Below are positions 52,601 to 61,929 of a stretch of DNA of 64,000 nt, in pieces. The number at the start of each line of letters is the position of its first letter. Position 1 is the stretch's first letter. The notes under the pieces were generated by a model. The model was given only the letters and a program-made list of their open reading frames with translations. It was not told where the DNA came from and searched no databases. The position numbers and the translations under genes are program-made. The stretch comes from an uncultured Sulfitobacter sp. (lineage in GTDB: Bacteria > Pseudomonadota > Alphaproteobacteria > Rhodobacterales > Rhodobacteraceae): contig CANMZB010000015.1 of the NCBI GenBank assembly GCA_947502265.1, forward strand, positions 1-64,000, read 5' to 3'.

Positions 52601-53371
52601 TCAGCGGCCTTTGAAAAACGCGTCGAGCGCGTCGCCATGTGCATCTGTGGCCTGACAGGTAACGTATTGTTCCAGATCCATATAGCTGACGGCGTGATTC
52701 AACGCATTGGCGGCCTGTCCGATGGCGTGTTTGGTCATGCGCAGCGGCGCGCCGGGAATGCCAAGCAACCTGTGCGCCAGCTTTTCGGCTGTGGCCTTGG
52801 CCTCGCCAGATTCAGCGATTTCATCGACCATGCCCCAGGTGTGGGCGGTTTGCGCGTCGATGTTGTCGGCCAACATCACCAGCTTGCGTGTGCGTGCGGG
52901 GCCGACCAACGCGACCAGACGTGGCAGGCTTTGCCAACTCATGCTCATTCCGTTGACCAGTTCGGGCGCGCCCAATACCGTTTCGGATGTGGCGACGCGG
53001 AAATCGCAGACCACGCTGAAAGCCAATCCGCCGCCAAGGCAATATCCTTCGATGGCGCAGACGGTCACGGCATCCAGCGCCTCCCAGGCGGCGCAGGCGC
53101 GCGCGCCGATGGCATGCACCGCCAGCCGCTCTTCTGTGGTCAGGTCGCGGTATCCTTTTATCTCATCTTGTTTGAGATTCATGCCCGCGGAGAAATGCGC
53201 ATCGGACCCGCAAACGACTACGGCACGGATTTTCGGGTCACTCTGGATCTCGTTCGCAGTGGTCCAAAGCTCGTGCAGCATCGCGTAGGACATCAAATTG
53301 TATTTACCCGCGCCCGTAAGGCGCACAATGGCCAGATCGGGTTGCGGGCGGGTCATTTCGACATGATTCAT
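52601..53371 (-). CDS. Enoyl-CoA hydratase/isomerase family protein
   Basis: The 256-residue protein starts at ATG 53371 (MNHVEMTRPQ), with AAGGAC eight bases upstream; the longer open frame runs into the ligase gene. Crotonase features: VVVCGSDAHFSAGMNLKQD (oxyanion loop) and EGYCLGGGLAFSVVCDFRVA. The catalytic glutamates of classic hydratases are partly replaced in this region (GAPELVNGMSMSWQ), so isomerase, hydrolase or lyase activity is possible. Between ligase and MaoC genes. Confidence 0.83.
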   Translation of the reverse strand: MNHVEMTRPQPDLAIVRLTGAGKYNLMSYAMLHELWTTANEIQSDPKIRAVVVCGSDAHFSAGMNLKQDEIKGYRDLTTEERLAVHAIGARACAAWEALDAVTVCAIEGYCLGGGLAFSVVCDFRVATSETVLGAPELVNGMSMSWQSLPRLVALVGPARTRKLVMLADNIDAQTAHTWGMVDEIAESGEAKATAEKLAHRLLGIPGAPLRMTKHAIGQAANALNHAVSYMDLEQYVTCQATDAHGDALDAFFKGR

Positions 53372-53418
53372 TGTCTTCGTCCTTATGTCAGCGGCCAGAG
53401 GTGTCAGCACGCCGGCCA

Positions 53419-55122
53419 TTATTTGCGAATTGCATGATTTTGTTCAAGGGCGTCGGGGGCGGGGCTGTTGTGTTTGCTGATTGCATCCCCGTCGGTGAAC
53501 CTGTCACGCAACTTGTTTTTCAAAACCTTGCCCGTCGGGCCAAGGTCGATCGTTTCGACAAAGCGCACGTCGTCGGGCATCCACCATTTCGCGATCTTGC
53601 CGTCGAGAAATGCCAGCACGTCGGCCTTGTCGATGGTGGCCCCCGACCGCGCAATCACGACAAGAACCGGCCGTTCGCTCCATTTAGGATGCGGGATGCC
53701 GATGCAGGCCGCCTGTTGCACGTCCGGGTGCAACTGTGCGACGTTTTCCACCTCGATCGAGCTGATCCATTCACCGCCGGATTTGATGATGTCCTTGCTG
53801 CGATCGGTGATCTTGATGTAGCCTTGCGGGCTGATCGTCACGACATCGCCGGTCGGCAGCCAGCCATCCTGCAACGCGCTTCCTTCGGCGTCCTTAAAGT
53901 AGGAATCAATGACCCACGGGCCTTTGACGAACAGGTTACCTGTTGTCTTGCCGTCCCACGGCAATTCGACCCCTTGATCGTCAAGTAACAGCATATCAAT
54001 GCCAAACACCGGATGGCCCTGTGTTTCGCGCAGCTTTTGCCGGTCTTCTTCCGGCAAATCGGCATGTCTGGCCTGCAAGGTGCAGATCGTACCCATGGGC
54101 GACATTTCCGTCATGCCCCACGCATGGATCACATCCACGCCATGCACCTCGCGGAACGCTTTCATCATTGCGGTCGGGCAGGCCGAACCGCCGATGTTCA
54201 TGCGTTTGAACGTGGAGAACCCCAGCCCGTTTTCCTTGATATGGTCCAGCAATCCATTCCAGACGGTCGGCACACCGGCGGAGAATGTGACGCCTTCGCC
54301 CTCGATCAGCTCATACAGAGATTCACCGTCCATCATCGGACCGGGCAGGACCAATTTCGCCCCCGCCAGCGCCGACGCATAGGGCAGACCCCATGCGTTT
54401 GCGTGATACATCGGCACCACCGGCATGATCGTGTCGCGCGACGAGATGTTAAAAGCGTCGGGCATGACCTCGGCGTAGGAATGGATCATCGTCGAGCGGT
54501 GGGAATACAGCGCCCCCTTCGGGTTTCCTGTGGTTCCCGACGTATAGCACAGCGCCGAGGCTGCGGTTTCGTCGAATTCGGGCCACTCATAATCATCGGA
54601 TGCGGCGGCCAGAAAATCCTCAAAGCAGATCAGGTTCGGGATGCCGGTTTTCTCGGGCATCTGCGACGGATCGCACATCGCTACAAAATGCGTGGCCGAC
54701 GGGCACTCGCCTGCGATAGTTTCGGCCTGTTTTAGAAAGGCCAGATCAAAAAGCACGCACTTCGCCTCGGCGTGGTCTGCGATATAGGCGATCTGATCCA
54801 CATGAAGGCGCGGGTTGATCGTGTTCAAAACCAGACCGGACCCCGGAATCGCAAAATATGCCTCAAGGTGGCGATAGTTGTTCCAACCCAGCGTGGCGAC
54901 CCTGTCACCGATCGTCAGGCCCAGACCCGCCAGCGCATTGGCAAGCTGGCGCGCACGCCTATGACAATCACTGTAGGTATAATGGTGTATGCTTCCATCT
55001 TCGAGCCGGGAGACAACCTGTACATCGCCAAAATACCGGTCAGCATTCCTGATCAGCGACGAAATAAGCAGGGGGCGGTTCATGGTCCGTCCCGAAATTG
55101 GGCTTTTTACATAGTCAGACAT
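53419..55122 (-). CDS. Acyl-CoA ligase (AMP-binding family)
   Basis: The 567-residue protein has the AMP-binding signature YTSGTTGNPKGALYSH, GMTEMSPMGT, DGWLPTGDVVTI and the C-terminal catalytic lysine motif in LGPTGKVLKNKLRD. The N-terminal substrate region resembles medium/long-chain and aromatic acyl-CoA ligases. It would activate a carboxylic acid at the start of the pathway. First gene after operator D on the - strand, with GGGAG before the ATG. Confidence 0.92.
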   Translation of the reverse strand: MSDYVKSPISGRTMNRPLLISSLIRNADRYFGDVQVVSRLEDGSIHHYTYSDCHRRARQLANALAGLGLTIGDRVATLGWNNYRHLEAYFAIPGSGLVLNTINPRLHVDQIAYIADHAEAKCVLFDLAFLKQAETIAGECPSATHFVAMCDPSQMPEKTGIPNLICFEDFLAAASDDYEWPEFDETAASALCYTSGTTGNPKGALYSHRSTMIHSYAEVMPDAFNISSRDTIMPVVPMYHANAWGLPYASALAGAKLVLPGPMMDGESLYELIEGEGVTFSAGVPTVWNGLLDHIKENGLGFSTFKRMNIGGSACPTAMMKAFREVHGVDVIHAWGMTEMSPMGTICTLQARHADLPEEDRQKLRETQGHPVFGIDMLLLDDQGVELPWDGKTTGNLFVKGPWVIDSYFKDAEGSALQDGWLPTGDVVTISPQGYIKITDRSKDIIKSGGEWISSIEVENVAQLHPDVQQAACIGIPHPKWSERPVLVVIARSGATIDKADVLAFLDGKIAKWWMPDDVRFVETIDLGPTGKVLKNKLRDRFTDGDAISKHNSPAPDALEQNHAIRK

Positions 55123-55198
55123 ATTCGGGCTCCCGCTGCTGCTTTGATCAACTGTGTGCAGATGTCATGTGATCTCGCACAGGCGGGTCAAGACAAAC

Positions 55199-55229
55199 CT
55201 ACCATTGGGTAGATACTACTAATTAGTAA
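55199..55229. promoter_or_regulatory. Operator site D: two-box palindrome upstream of the acyl-CoA ligase
   Basis: Boxes CTACC-ATTG-GGTAG (55199-55212, perfect palindrome) and CTACT-AATT-AGTAA (55216-55229, with a perfect 12-bp core) have centres 17 bp apart. It starts 76 bases upstream of the ligase ATG (55122). Confidence 0.82.
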
Positions 55230-55326
55230 GCGTTTGGCAAGCGGTTTCTCGTACCATTCTCAAAATGGCATTGCCAGACACACGCCCGGACAGAAATTTC
55301 TAGCTTTCAAAGGGGGGAAGAGGTGT

Positions 55327-55352
55327 CGGCGGGGCACGATGGCGCCCCGCCG
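55327..55352 (-). terminator. Terminator-like hairpin after the aldehyde dehydrogenase gene
   Basis: CGGCGGGGC (55327-55335) pairs perfectly with GCCCCGCCG (55344-55352), 8-base loop, 25 bases after the aldehyde dehydrogenase stop. On the - strand a C/T-rich stretch follows but no strong U-run. Confidence 0.55.
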
Positions 55353-55376
55353 CAAAGATCACTTTCGCGCTCGGAA

Positions 55377-56816
55377 TTAGTCGTTGGACCAGCCGGATAC
55401 GGCCTTGATCTCGCAGAAGTCTTCGATGCCATAGGCCCCGCCTTCACGGCCGTTGCCCGACCGCTTCATCCCGCCAAAGGGAGATCCGGCACCACGGCTT
55501 TCGCCGTTCATCTCGACCATGCCCGAGCGCAGTTTTTGAGCAAGCCGGTTACGACGTGCGCCATCCTGCGTCTGGACATAGTTGGTCAGGCCGTACTCGG
55601 TATCGTTGGCCATCTCGACGGCCTGATCTTCGGAGTCGAACTTCATGATGGAAAGAACCGGCCCAAAGATCTCTTCACGCGCGATGGTCATGTCGGGTGT
55701 CACGTCGGCAAACACCGTCGGCTTGACATAAAATCCACGGTTAAGCCCTTCGGGACGTCCGGTGCCGCCGGCAACCAGCCGCGCGCCTTCGTCGATACCC
55801 TTCTGGATCAGATCCTGGATCTTGCCCCATTGAACCGCGTTAACCACGGGACCGATGTGGCGGCCTTCCTTGTTTGCTGCGCCGACTTCGACCTTGCCTG
55901 CGGCTTCGCCCGCGCTTTCGACGGCTTTGTCATAGGCATCTGCCTCGACCATCATCCGGCTCGGCGCGTTACAGCTTTGACCGGAGTTCATCATCATCGA
56001 CATCACGCCGCGCTTGACGGCCTTGTCGTCCGCATCGGAGAAAATCAGGTTCGCCCCTTTGCCGCCCAGTTCAAGGTGGACTTTCTTGAGCGTGTCAGCC
56101 GCGTTTTTGGAAATCGCGATACCGGCGCGGGTGGAGCCGGTGAAGCTGACCATGTCAACGTCGTCGTGACCTGTCAGTGCCGTGCCGACGCCCTGTCCGT
56201 CGCCGTTCACCATGTTGAAGACACCGGCGGGGAACCCTGCTTCGTCCATCATTTCGGCAAACAGGATCGCGCTCAGGGGGCTTTCTTCGGATGGTTTAAG
56301 CACCATCGTACAGCCCGAAACCACAGCCGCGCCAACCTTCAGCGTGACCTGGTTCATTGGCCAGTTCCAAGGCGTAATCATCGCGACAACGCCCACCGCT
56401 TCGCGAATGATGCGGTCGTTGGGCGCATGTTCGCCAAGTGGTTCAATGAATTTGAACTCCTTCGCCGCTTTGATGAAGTTTTTCATGTGGCTGTAACCGG
56501 CGCCCCACTGCGACGAGCGTGCCAGATCAATGGGCGCGCCCATTTCCAAGCTGATCGCCTGTGCCATCTCTTCGGATTTCGTCTTGTAGATGTCTGCCAG
56601 CTTTTCCAAAAGCGCGATGCGCTCCTCGGGCGGTGTCGCCATCCAGCCCGGCAATGCTTTTTTCGCGGCGGCAACGGCGGCGTCTACATCGGCCTGTGCG
56701 CCCAGCGAGATCACTGCGCAGGGTTCTTCCGTCGAAGGGTCGATGACTTGATGATCGCTGGCCTTTTGCGGTGCGACCCATTTTCCATCGATATAGAAAT
56801 CACGTTTCTCGATCAT
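55377..56816 (-). CDS. NAD(P)-dependent aldehyde dehydrogenase
   Basis: The 479-residue protein has the family motifs ITPWNWPMNQVTLKVGAAVVSG, LELGGKGANLIF (catalytic Glu) and NSGQSCNAPSRMMVE (catalytic Cys), and ends with SGNGREGGAYGIEDF. It would oxidise an aldehyde product to an acid or CoA-ready acid. It shares an operon with the hydratase (91-base gap) and the dehydrogenase fusion. Confidence 0.93.
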   Translation of the reverse strand: MIEKRDFYIDGKWVAPQKASDHQVIDPSTEEPCAVISLGAQADVDAAVAAAKKALPGWMATPPEERIALLEKLADIYKTKSEEMAQAISLEMGAPIDLARSSQWGAGYSHMKNFIKAAKEFKFIEPLGEHAPNDRIIREAVGVVAMITPWNWPMNQVTLKVGAAVVSGCTMVLKPSEESPLSAILFAEMMDEAGFPAGVFNMVNGDGQGVGTALTGHDDVDMVSFTGSTRAGIAISKNAADTLKKVHLELGGKGANLIFSDADDKAVKRGVMSMMMNSGQSCNAPSRMMVEADAYDKAVESAGEAAGKVEVGAANKEGRHIGPVVNAVQWGKIQDLIQKGIDEGARLVAGGTGRPEGLNRGFYVKPTVFADVTPDMTIAREEIFGPVLSIMKFDSEDQAVEMANDTEYGLTNYVQTQDGARRNRLAQKLRSGMVEMNGESRGAGSPFGGMKRSGNGREGGAYGIEDFCEIKAVSGWSND

Positions 56817-56907
56817 GGGTATATCTCCGTATTCTTGATTACGTTGTTGCAGCCGTCATGTGACGGGCTCTGGTGCATCATGTAGAGTGTTATCACAGAC
56901 GCCAACC

Positions 56908-57720
56908 TCATTTTCCCGAAAAATCAGGTTTTCTCTTTTCCTGAAAATGCGCGACGCCCTCGGTAAAGTCCTCGCTCTGGATGCTAAGGAACATTTCCTC
57001 GTTGGCCTGTGTAATCGCTTCGCCCAGTGACTGATAGGGGGCTTCCCACAACTGGCGTTTCATCACGCGCACAGAACGCGGCGAAACCTCTTGGGATAGC
57101 TTGGTGGCGAGCGCGCGCGCCTCGTCCATCAGGGCGTCGGGCGCAACCACACGGTGAACCAGATTCATCGCCAGCGCCTCGTCCGCGCGGACCTTGCGCG
57201 AGGTCAGCATCATATCCATCGCGTTGGTATGGCCCACAACGCGCGGCAGAATCCAACTGATGCCATGTTCTGCGATCAGGCCGCGCATGACGAACGCGGT
57301 GACAAAGACGGCCTTGTCCGACGCGATGCGGAAATCACTGTACAGCGCAAAAATCAGGCCCAGACCCGCCGCCGCGCCGTTGATCGCCGAGATCACCGGC
57401 TTGGACACACCGGGAAAGTAGGAATAGCGCGCCTGATAGTCCGCACGGCGGTTCATGTCATAAGGGCGCATCCATTCGCGCGCGCTGATGTCGTCGGGTG
57501 GCAGCACCTCAAGTTCGTCCATGTCCATTCCGGCACAGAACGCGCGGCCATTCCCCGTCAGGATAATCGCGCGCACGTTGTCATCCAGATCGGCGGCGCG
57601 CATCGCATCATAAAGCTCGCCTTCCAGCACTTTCGTCAGCGCGTTCATCCGCTCGGGCCGGTTCAGCGTGATCGTCGCCGTATGACCGTCCACGTCGTAG
57701 GTGATTTCTTTGTAGTCCAT
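56908..57720 (-). CDS. Enoyl-CoA hydratase/isomerase family protein
   Basis: The 270-residue protein starts at ATG 57720, with GGAG seven bases upstream; the open frame before it is the tail of the fusion gene read in another frame. Crotonase motifs: ILTGNGRAFCAGMDMDEL and INGAAAGLGLIFALYSDFRIAS. In the usual first-glutamate region it reads FVMRGLIAEHGISWILPRVVG, i.e. with one acidic residue (Glu in AEHG), a common variant of hydratases and hydrolases. Confidence 0.87.
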   Translation of the reverse strand: MDYKEITYDVDGHTATITLNRPERMNALTKVLEGELYDAMRAADLDDNVRAIILTGNGRAFCAGMDMDELEVLPPDDISAREWMRPYDMNRRADYQARYSYFPGVSKPVISAINGAAAGLGLIFALYSDFRIASDKAVFVTAFVMRGLIAEHGISWILPRVVGHTNAMDMMLTSRKVRADEALAMNLVHRVVAPDALMDEARALATKLSQEVSPRSVRVMKRQLWEAPYQSLGEAITQANEEMFLSIQSEDFTEGVAHFQEKRKPDFSGK

Positions 57721-57802
57721 CAGGTATCTCCAAAAATCAGTTGTTTCGCGCCTTGTGGTTTCAGCAAACGACAAACAGGGCCGCGGCACCCCCGGTGCGG
57801 AC

Positions 57803-59905
57803 TTACGCTTGTCCGTCTGCGCGACGGGACAAAAGCGGGGCAGGCGTGAAGTAATCGTGCGTGTCGTCTGTCTGCTGGCCCAGTTCGACCAACCGGTCGC
57901 GCAGCTTGGCCAGGCCGATGGTTTCGGCCAGATGCATCGGACCACCGGTAAGCGGCGGCCAGCCATATCCGGCGGTCCAGACCACATCGATGTCCCCGTC
58001 ACGATACGCGATCCCTTCGTCGAGAATCTTGAACCCCTCGTTGATCAGCGGATACAGCAGCCTGTCGCAGATTTCGGCGTTTGTTATGTCACTGCGACGG
58101 GTGATGCCGACCTGCGCGGCAAGATCGGCAGCGATCTTGTCCACTTCAGGATCGGCAATCGCGGTGCGCCCGTCATAACGGTAATAACCAAGGCCCGTTT
58201 TCTGGCCGTTGCGGCCCAATGCGCCCAGCTTGCGCACCAGCGCACGGTAGGCCGGATCGGCGGGCAGCGCCCCTTCGGCCTCGCGTTCGTTCAACACAAG
58301 GGCGTTCACGTCAACGCCGGCCATGTCCATCATGCGGCACGGTCCCATCGCCATGCCGAACCCTTCAAGCGCCGCGTCGATCTGCGTCGGCGTGGCCCCC
58401 TCCATCAACAGAAAATCCATCTCGCGCAGATACCCTTCGAGCATCCGGTTCCCGATGAAGCCGTAGCAAACACCCGACACCACAGCGACCTTGCCGATCC
58501 TGCGCGCCAGCCCCATGACTGTTGCCAGAACATCCGGTGCGGTTTTCGCACCGCGCACCACTTCGAGCAGACGCATGATGTTGGCGGGGCTAAAGAAGTG
58601 CATACCCAGAAAGTCGTCAGGGCGGCCCGATGCATCCGCAATCATGTCAACGTTCAAGGTCGACGTGTTGCTGGCGATGATCGCGCCGGGTTTGCACACC
58701 TCACCCAGTTTCGCGCAGACTTCCTGTTTGATGCCCATGTTCTCGAAAACAGCTTCGATCACCAGATCACGGTCGGCCATTTCGTCATAGCTGGTCGAGC
58801 CTTTCAACAGGCCCATCCGCTTATCCATTTGCGCCTGCGTCATGCGGCCCTTGTCGATGTTGGCGCTATAGGTGCCGCGAATTTTGTCGATGCCGCGCGC
58901 CAATGCGCCTGCGTCGATTTCCAGAAGCGTCACGGGCATGCCCGCATTGAGGAAATTCATTGCGATGCCGCCGCCCATGGTGCCCGCACCGATGATTCCG
59001 ACCCGTTCGATGGCCCGCAGGGGCAGGTCTTTTTCCAGATTGGGGATTTTGACAGCGGCCTTTTCGACAAAGAACAGATGGCGCAATGCCTTCGACTGCG
59101 CACCATTCATCAGCTTGAGGAATTCTTCGCGCTCAAAAACCAGCCCCTGATCGAAATCCGCATCCAAGACGGCAAATTCAATGCAGCGTGCAATCGCCTT
59201 GGGCGCAGCGGCGTCTGGCGCGCGGCGCAGCACTTTTTTCAGTGCGGTTGCGATGGCCTCCGGGGCGTTGCCTGCGTCCTTGACGGGCAAATCGCGCACA
59301 CTGCGCAACCCGTCGGGGCGTCCGGCGGCATCCAGCGCCAACGCAATGGCATCTTCCAACAGATCGCCTTTTGCCACGGCGTCGATCAACCCGACACCAA
59401 GCGCGTCGAGCGCCCCAATCATCCGGCCGCTGAGGATCAGATCAAGCGCCACAGGCACCCCGACAAGGCGTGGCGCGCGCTGTGTGCCGCCACCGCCGGG
59501 CAGGACACCCAACGTCACTTCGGGAAAACCCAGCTTGGCATCCGGCGCGGCAATGCGGTGATGACACCCCAAGGCCAGCTCCAACCCACCGCCAAGCGCG
59601 TGACCGTGGATCGCGGCGACGACCGGCTTGCCATAGGTCTCCAGCGAGGCACAGATAACGTTCAGGTCCGGCTCCGAAACTTTGCCCGATGCGAATTCAG
59701 TGATGTCCGCACCACCGCAAAACATCTTGCCCGCCCCGATGATAACAACCGCATCGACCGCATCGTCGGCCTTTGCCGCAAGCAGCCCGGAATTGAGGCC
59801 AGCGCGCAGGGACGTCGACAAACCGTTGACCGGTGGCGCGTTCAACATAAGAACCGCGACACCGTCACGGATTGAATAGTCTACCGGATTGCCTGTGTCA
59901 GTCAT
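57803..59905 (-). CDS. Bifunctional enoyl-CoA hydratase/3-hydroxyacyl-CoA dehydrogenase (FadB/FadJ type)
   Basis: About 700 residues from ATG 59905 (MTDTGNPVDYSIRDG), with GGGAG upstream. The N-terminal crotonase half (~10-190) has GAGKMFCGGADITEF and GHALGGGLELALGCHHRI, then FPEVTLGVLPGGGGTQR with the catalytic glutamate. The second half binds NAD (GIIGAGTMGGGIAMNF ~ 300) and has 3HCDH domains (VSGVCYGFIGNRM; GFGMAMGPCRMMDMAGVD). It combines steps two and three of beta-oxidation. First gene of the - strand operon, right after operator E. Confidence 0.94.
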   Translation of the reverse strand: MTDTGNPVDYSIRDGVAVLMLNAPPVNGLSTSLRAGLNSGLLAAKADDAVDAVVIIGAGKMFCGGADITEFASGKVSEPDLNVICASLETYGKPVVAAIHGHALGGGLELALGCHHRIAAPDAKLGFPEVTLGVLPGGGGTQRAPRLVGVPVALDLILSGRMIGALDALGVGLIDAVAKGDLLEDAIALALDAAGRPDGLRSVRDLPVKDAGNAPEAIATALKKVLRRAPDAAAPKAIARCIEFAVLDADFDQGLVFEREEFLKLMNGAQSKALRHLFFVEKAAVKIPNLEKDLPLRAIERVGIIGAGTMGGGIAMNFLNAGMPVTLLEIDAGALARGIDKIRGTYSANIDKGRMTQAQMDKRMGLLKGSTSYDEMADRDLVIEAVFENMGIKQEVCAKLGEVCKPGAIIASNTSTLNVDMIADASGRPDDFLGMHFFSPANIMRLLEVVRGAKTAPDVLATVMGLARRIGKVAVVSGVCYGFIGNRMLEGYLREMDFLLMEGATPTQIDAALEGFGMAMGPCRMMDMAGVDVNALVLNEREAEGALPADPAYRALVRKLGALGRNGQKTGLGYYRYDGRTAIADPEVDKIAADLAAQVGITRRSDITNAEICDRLLYPLINEGFKILDEGIAYRDGDIDVVWTAGYGWPPLTGGPMHLAETIGLAKLRDRLVELGQQTDDTHDYFTPAPLLSRRADGQA

Positions 59906-59929
59906 GTCATGCTCCCGCCGCGCTGCTTG

Positions 59930-59960
59930 CAACCATTCAGTAGGCGCTACTACTTGGTAG
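59930..59960. promoter_or_regulatory. Operator site E: two-box palindrome upstream of the FadJ-like gene
   Basis: Boxes CAACC-ATTC-AGTAG (59930-59943) and CTACT-ACTT-GGTAG (59947-59960) have centres 17 bp apart. It lies 25-55 bases upstream of the ATG at 59905, a position where bound protein would block the promoter. Confidence 0.77.
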
Positions 59961-60259
59961 CATTGCTTGCAATAAGATTTATTGGCAGGCAACGGTAGTC
60001 CCCCACTTTTAGCAGGGTCCAACCATAGAACCTAAGCGTTCATTTATGCTTCATAGCAGGTGTGGTGCCGCCAATGCCCATGTCGGGACGCTTGTTGTAA
60101 GTGCCATGTCGTGGTCTGATCCTGCGCCTCCCCGATGGTCGAAAACATCTATTGCCCCACACATCCGGTCACGATCCGGTCAGAACTGAAACTCTTTTGC
60201 GCGTTTACCGTTACTTCAATGACAACGCAGAAACCCGAAATGCAAAAGGAGATGGTGTG
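59961..60259. other. Non-coding region before msrB
   Basis: About 300 bases with no convincing ORF; the upstream-extended msrB frame here lacks codon bias and a ribosome site. It should carry the msrB promoter. A possible ribosome site (AAAAGGAG, about 60243-60251) lies just before the chosen ATG. Confidence 0.4.
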
Positions 60260-60757
60260 ATGACTACAAGAAGGACTCTTTTACTGGGTGGCGGGGCTGT
60301 CGCGGTCGCCGCTGTGGGTGGTGCGCTGTTTTGGCGCCAGTCGGGTGCGATTGCCAAAGGCAGTTTCGAAATCACCCGCAGCGCAGATGAATGGCGCGAG
60401 GTATTAACGCCTGCGCAATTCAAAGTCCTGCGCGAGGCGGGAACGGAACAAGCGTTCTCCAGCCCGCTAAACGACGAGACGCGCGAGGGCGTGTTTTCCT
60501 GTGCGGGCTGCCAGCTTGAGAATTACACATCTGACGCCAAATTCAAAAGCGGAACCGGCTGGCCCAGTTTCACCGCCAGTCTGGACAATGCCATCGTTAA
60601 ACAGCCTGATCGCAAACTTCTCGTGGAACGGACCGAGGTTCTTTGCCGCCGTTGCGGGGGCCATTTGGGGCATGTTTTCGATGACGGACCGGCACCAACG
60701 GGCAAACGGCATTGCCTGAATGGTCTGGCGCTTGAATTCACACCCGACGCGGCGTGA
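60260..60757 (+). CDS. msrB: Peptide-methionine (R)-S-oxide reductase MsrB, membrane-anchored or exported
   Basis: The 165-residue protein starts at ATG 60260. The first 25 residues (TTRRTLLLGGGAVAVAAVGGAL) form a twin-arginine-like signal or anchor. The MsrB domain follows: EWREVLTPAQFKVLREAGTE, the zinc cysteines CAGC and CRRC, GTGWPSF, and the catalytic Cys in KRHCLNG. It reduces methionine R-sulfoxide, here probably in the periplasm. Ends head-to-head with the convergent patatin gene. Confidence 0.92.
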   Translation: MTTRRTLLLGGGAVAVAAVGGALFWRQSGAIAKGSFEITRSADEWREVLTPAQFKVLREAGTEQAFSSPLNDETREGVFSCAGCQLENYTSDAKFKSGTGWPSFTASLDNAIVKQPDRKLLVERTEVLCRRCGGHLGHVFDDGPAPTGKRHCLNGLALEFTPDAA

Positions 60758-60792
60758 GAACACCGGCGGCTTTCGATTGAACCCTTTGGCGA

Positions 60793-61929
60793 TCAGATCT
60801 CAAGAAACGATGCTATTTCATCCTGTTTGCCCATGGCATCCTTATAACCGAGATCCATCAGCGCGCCGGTGTATCCCGGCTCGAACATCAGGTAGCTGGG
60901 TAGCCGGTCGTCTTTGCCCCACGACCCCAGACTGCGCAGCAAAAGGCGGATAGAACGGGGCATTTCATTGATGTGCTCGGACGCAACCACGCGCAGATCG
61001 CGCGACGGGGCGATCATCAAGGTGTCGATCACCCTTAGCGGCGTGTCCTTGCGCACCTTGTCGGTCATCCGCGACACAGTGTCATTGATCCGGCAAAGCC
61101 GTTCGTGATCGGCGTCGAGGTTGTCGTTGAACATGATATCAAGCGCATGTCCCGCCATTTCGCCAATTGAGGGATACCCCGGATCCTTGCCTTGTTGTGG
61201 CCCGATCCCGGGGTCGCGCACGCTGATGATAAAAAGCCGGTCAGCCCCCATGCGGATGGGCGCCGAAAAAGGGGCAGTCAGGCGCAATGAACCGTCGCCA
61301 TAGTAATGATTGTCCACTTTGACCGCGGGAAACACAAACGGCAGCGCGGATGACGCCATCAGATGATCGGTGCCGATTTCATCCCTGACCCCGATCCGCT
61401 TGGCGCGCTGCCATTCGTTTATGTCGTCGCGCGCCATGAACCATGTAACCGCCTGTCCGGCCTCGTAACTTGACGCAGTGATACAAAGCGCGTCCAGATT
61501 GCCGCGCCGGAGTGTGCTGTGCAGATGCTGCCAATCTGTTTCACGCGCCAGCAGGGTGCGCAGCGGCGCGTTGTTCAACAGCGAACAAGGTGCAGAGACC
61601 CCCAGCGCGCCAAAGACGATCGACCAAAGCCACCGGAGGCTTGTCGCGGCGATGGCAGTTGCGTGGGTGTGGTAGATGTCGTCGCAATGCAGGCCGCGCC
61701 ACAGCTTTTCCAGATGCTGGACACTGCGCCGGAAATCGCCAGAGCAGGCGGCGAGGGGGGCGGCATTGATGGCCCCTACCGACGCGCCCGAGATGATTGG
61801 GAACGGGTTTTTGCGGGTAGTTACGATTTCGGCCACGGCTTTAAGCACACCGACCTGATAAGCGCCCCGCGCGCCGCCGCCTTGCAACACCAGCCCTGTC
61901 TTCATTTTGTTTTTGGCCTTACGCGTCAT
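60793..61929 (-). CDS. Patatin-like phospholipase
   Basis: About 378 residues from ATG 61929 (MTRKAKNKMKTG). It has the patatin oxyanion motif GGGARG, the catalytic serine motif GASVG (Ser50) and the aspartate in YGDGSL. No signal peptide, so an intracellular lipid acyl hydrolase is likely; in related bacteria this type often lies next to polyhydroxybutyrate or 3-hydroxybutyrate genes, none of which are visible here. Overlaps the small upstream ORF by 11 bases. Confidence 0.9.
   Translation of the reverse strand: MTRKAKNKMKTGLVLQGGGARGAYQVGVLKAVAEIVTTRKNPFPIISGASVGAINAAPLAACSGDFRRSVQHLEKLWRGLHCDDIYHTHATAIAATSLRWLWSIVFGALGVSAPCSLLNNAPLRTLLARETDWQHLHSTLRRGNLDALCITASSYEAGQAVTWFMARDDINEWQRAKRIGVRDEIGTDHLMASSALPFVFPAVKVDNHYYGDGSLRLTAPFSAPIRMGADRLFIISVRDPGIGPQQGKDPGYPSIGEMAGHALDIMFNDNLDADHERLCRINDTVSRMTDKVRKDTPLRVIDTLMIAPSRDLRVVASEHINEMPRSIRLLLRSLGSWGKDDRLPSYLMFEPGYTGALMDLGYKDAMGKQDEIASFLEI

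Noticed and set aside
53372..53419. Extended start of the hydratase gene at 53419
   Set aside because: Extra residues (MAGVLTPLAADIRTKT) have no family match and the ribosome site AAGGAC lies before the ATG at 53371.
55323..56885. 520-codon open frame opposite the aldehyde dehydrogenase
   Set aside because: Mirror of codon bias; the aldehyde dehydrogenase motifs are complete on the - strand.
57755..59875. 706-codon open frame on the + strand opposite the FadJ-like gene
   Set aside because: Antisense image of a strongly biased GC-rich gene; composition is His/Arg-rich with no domain, while the - strand has all catalytic motifs.
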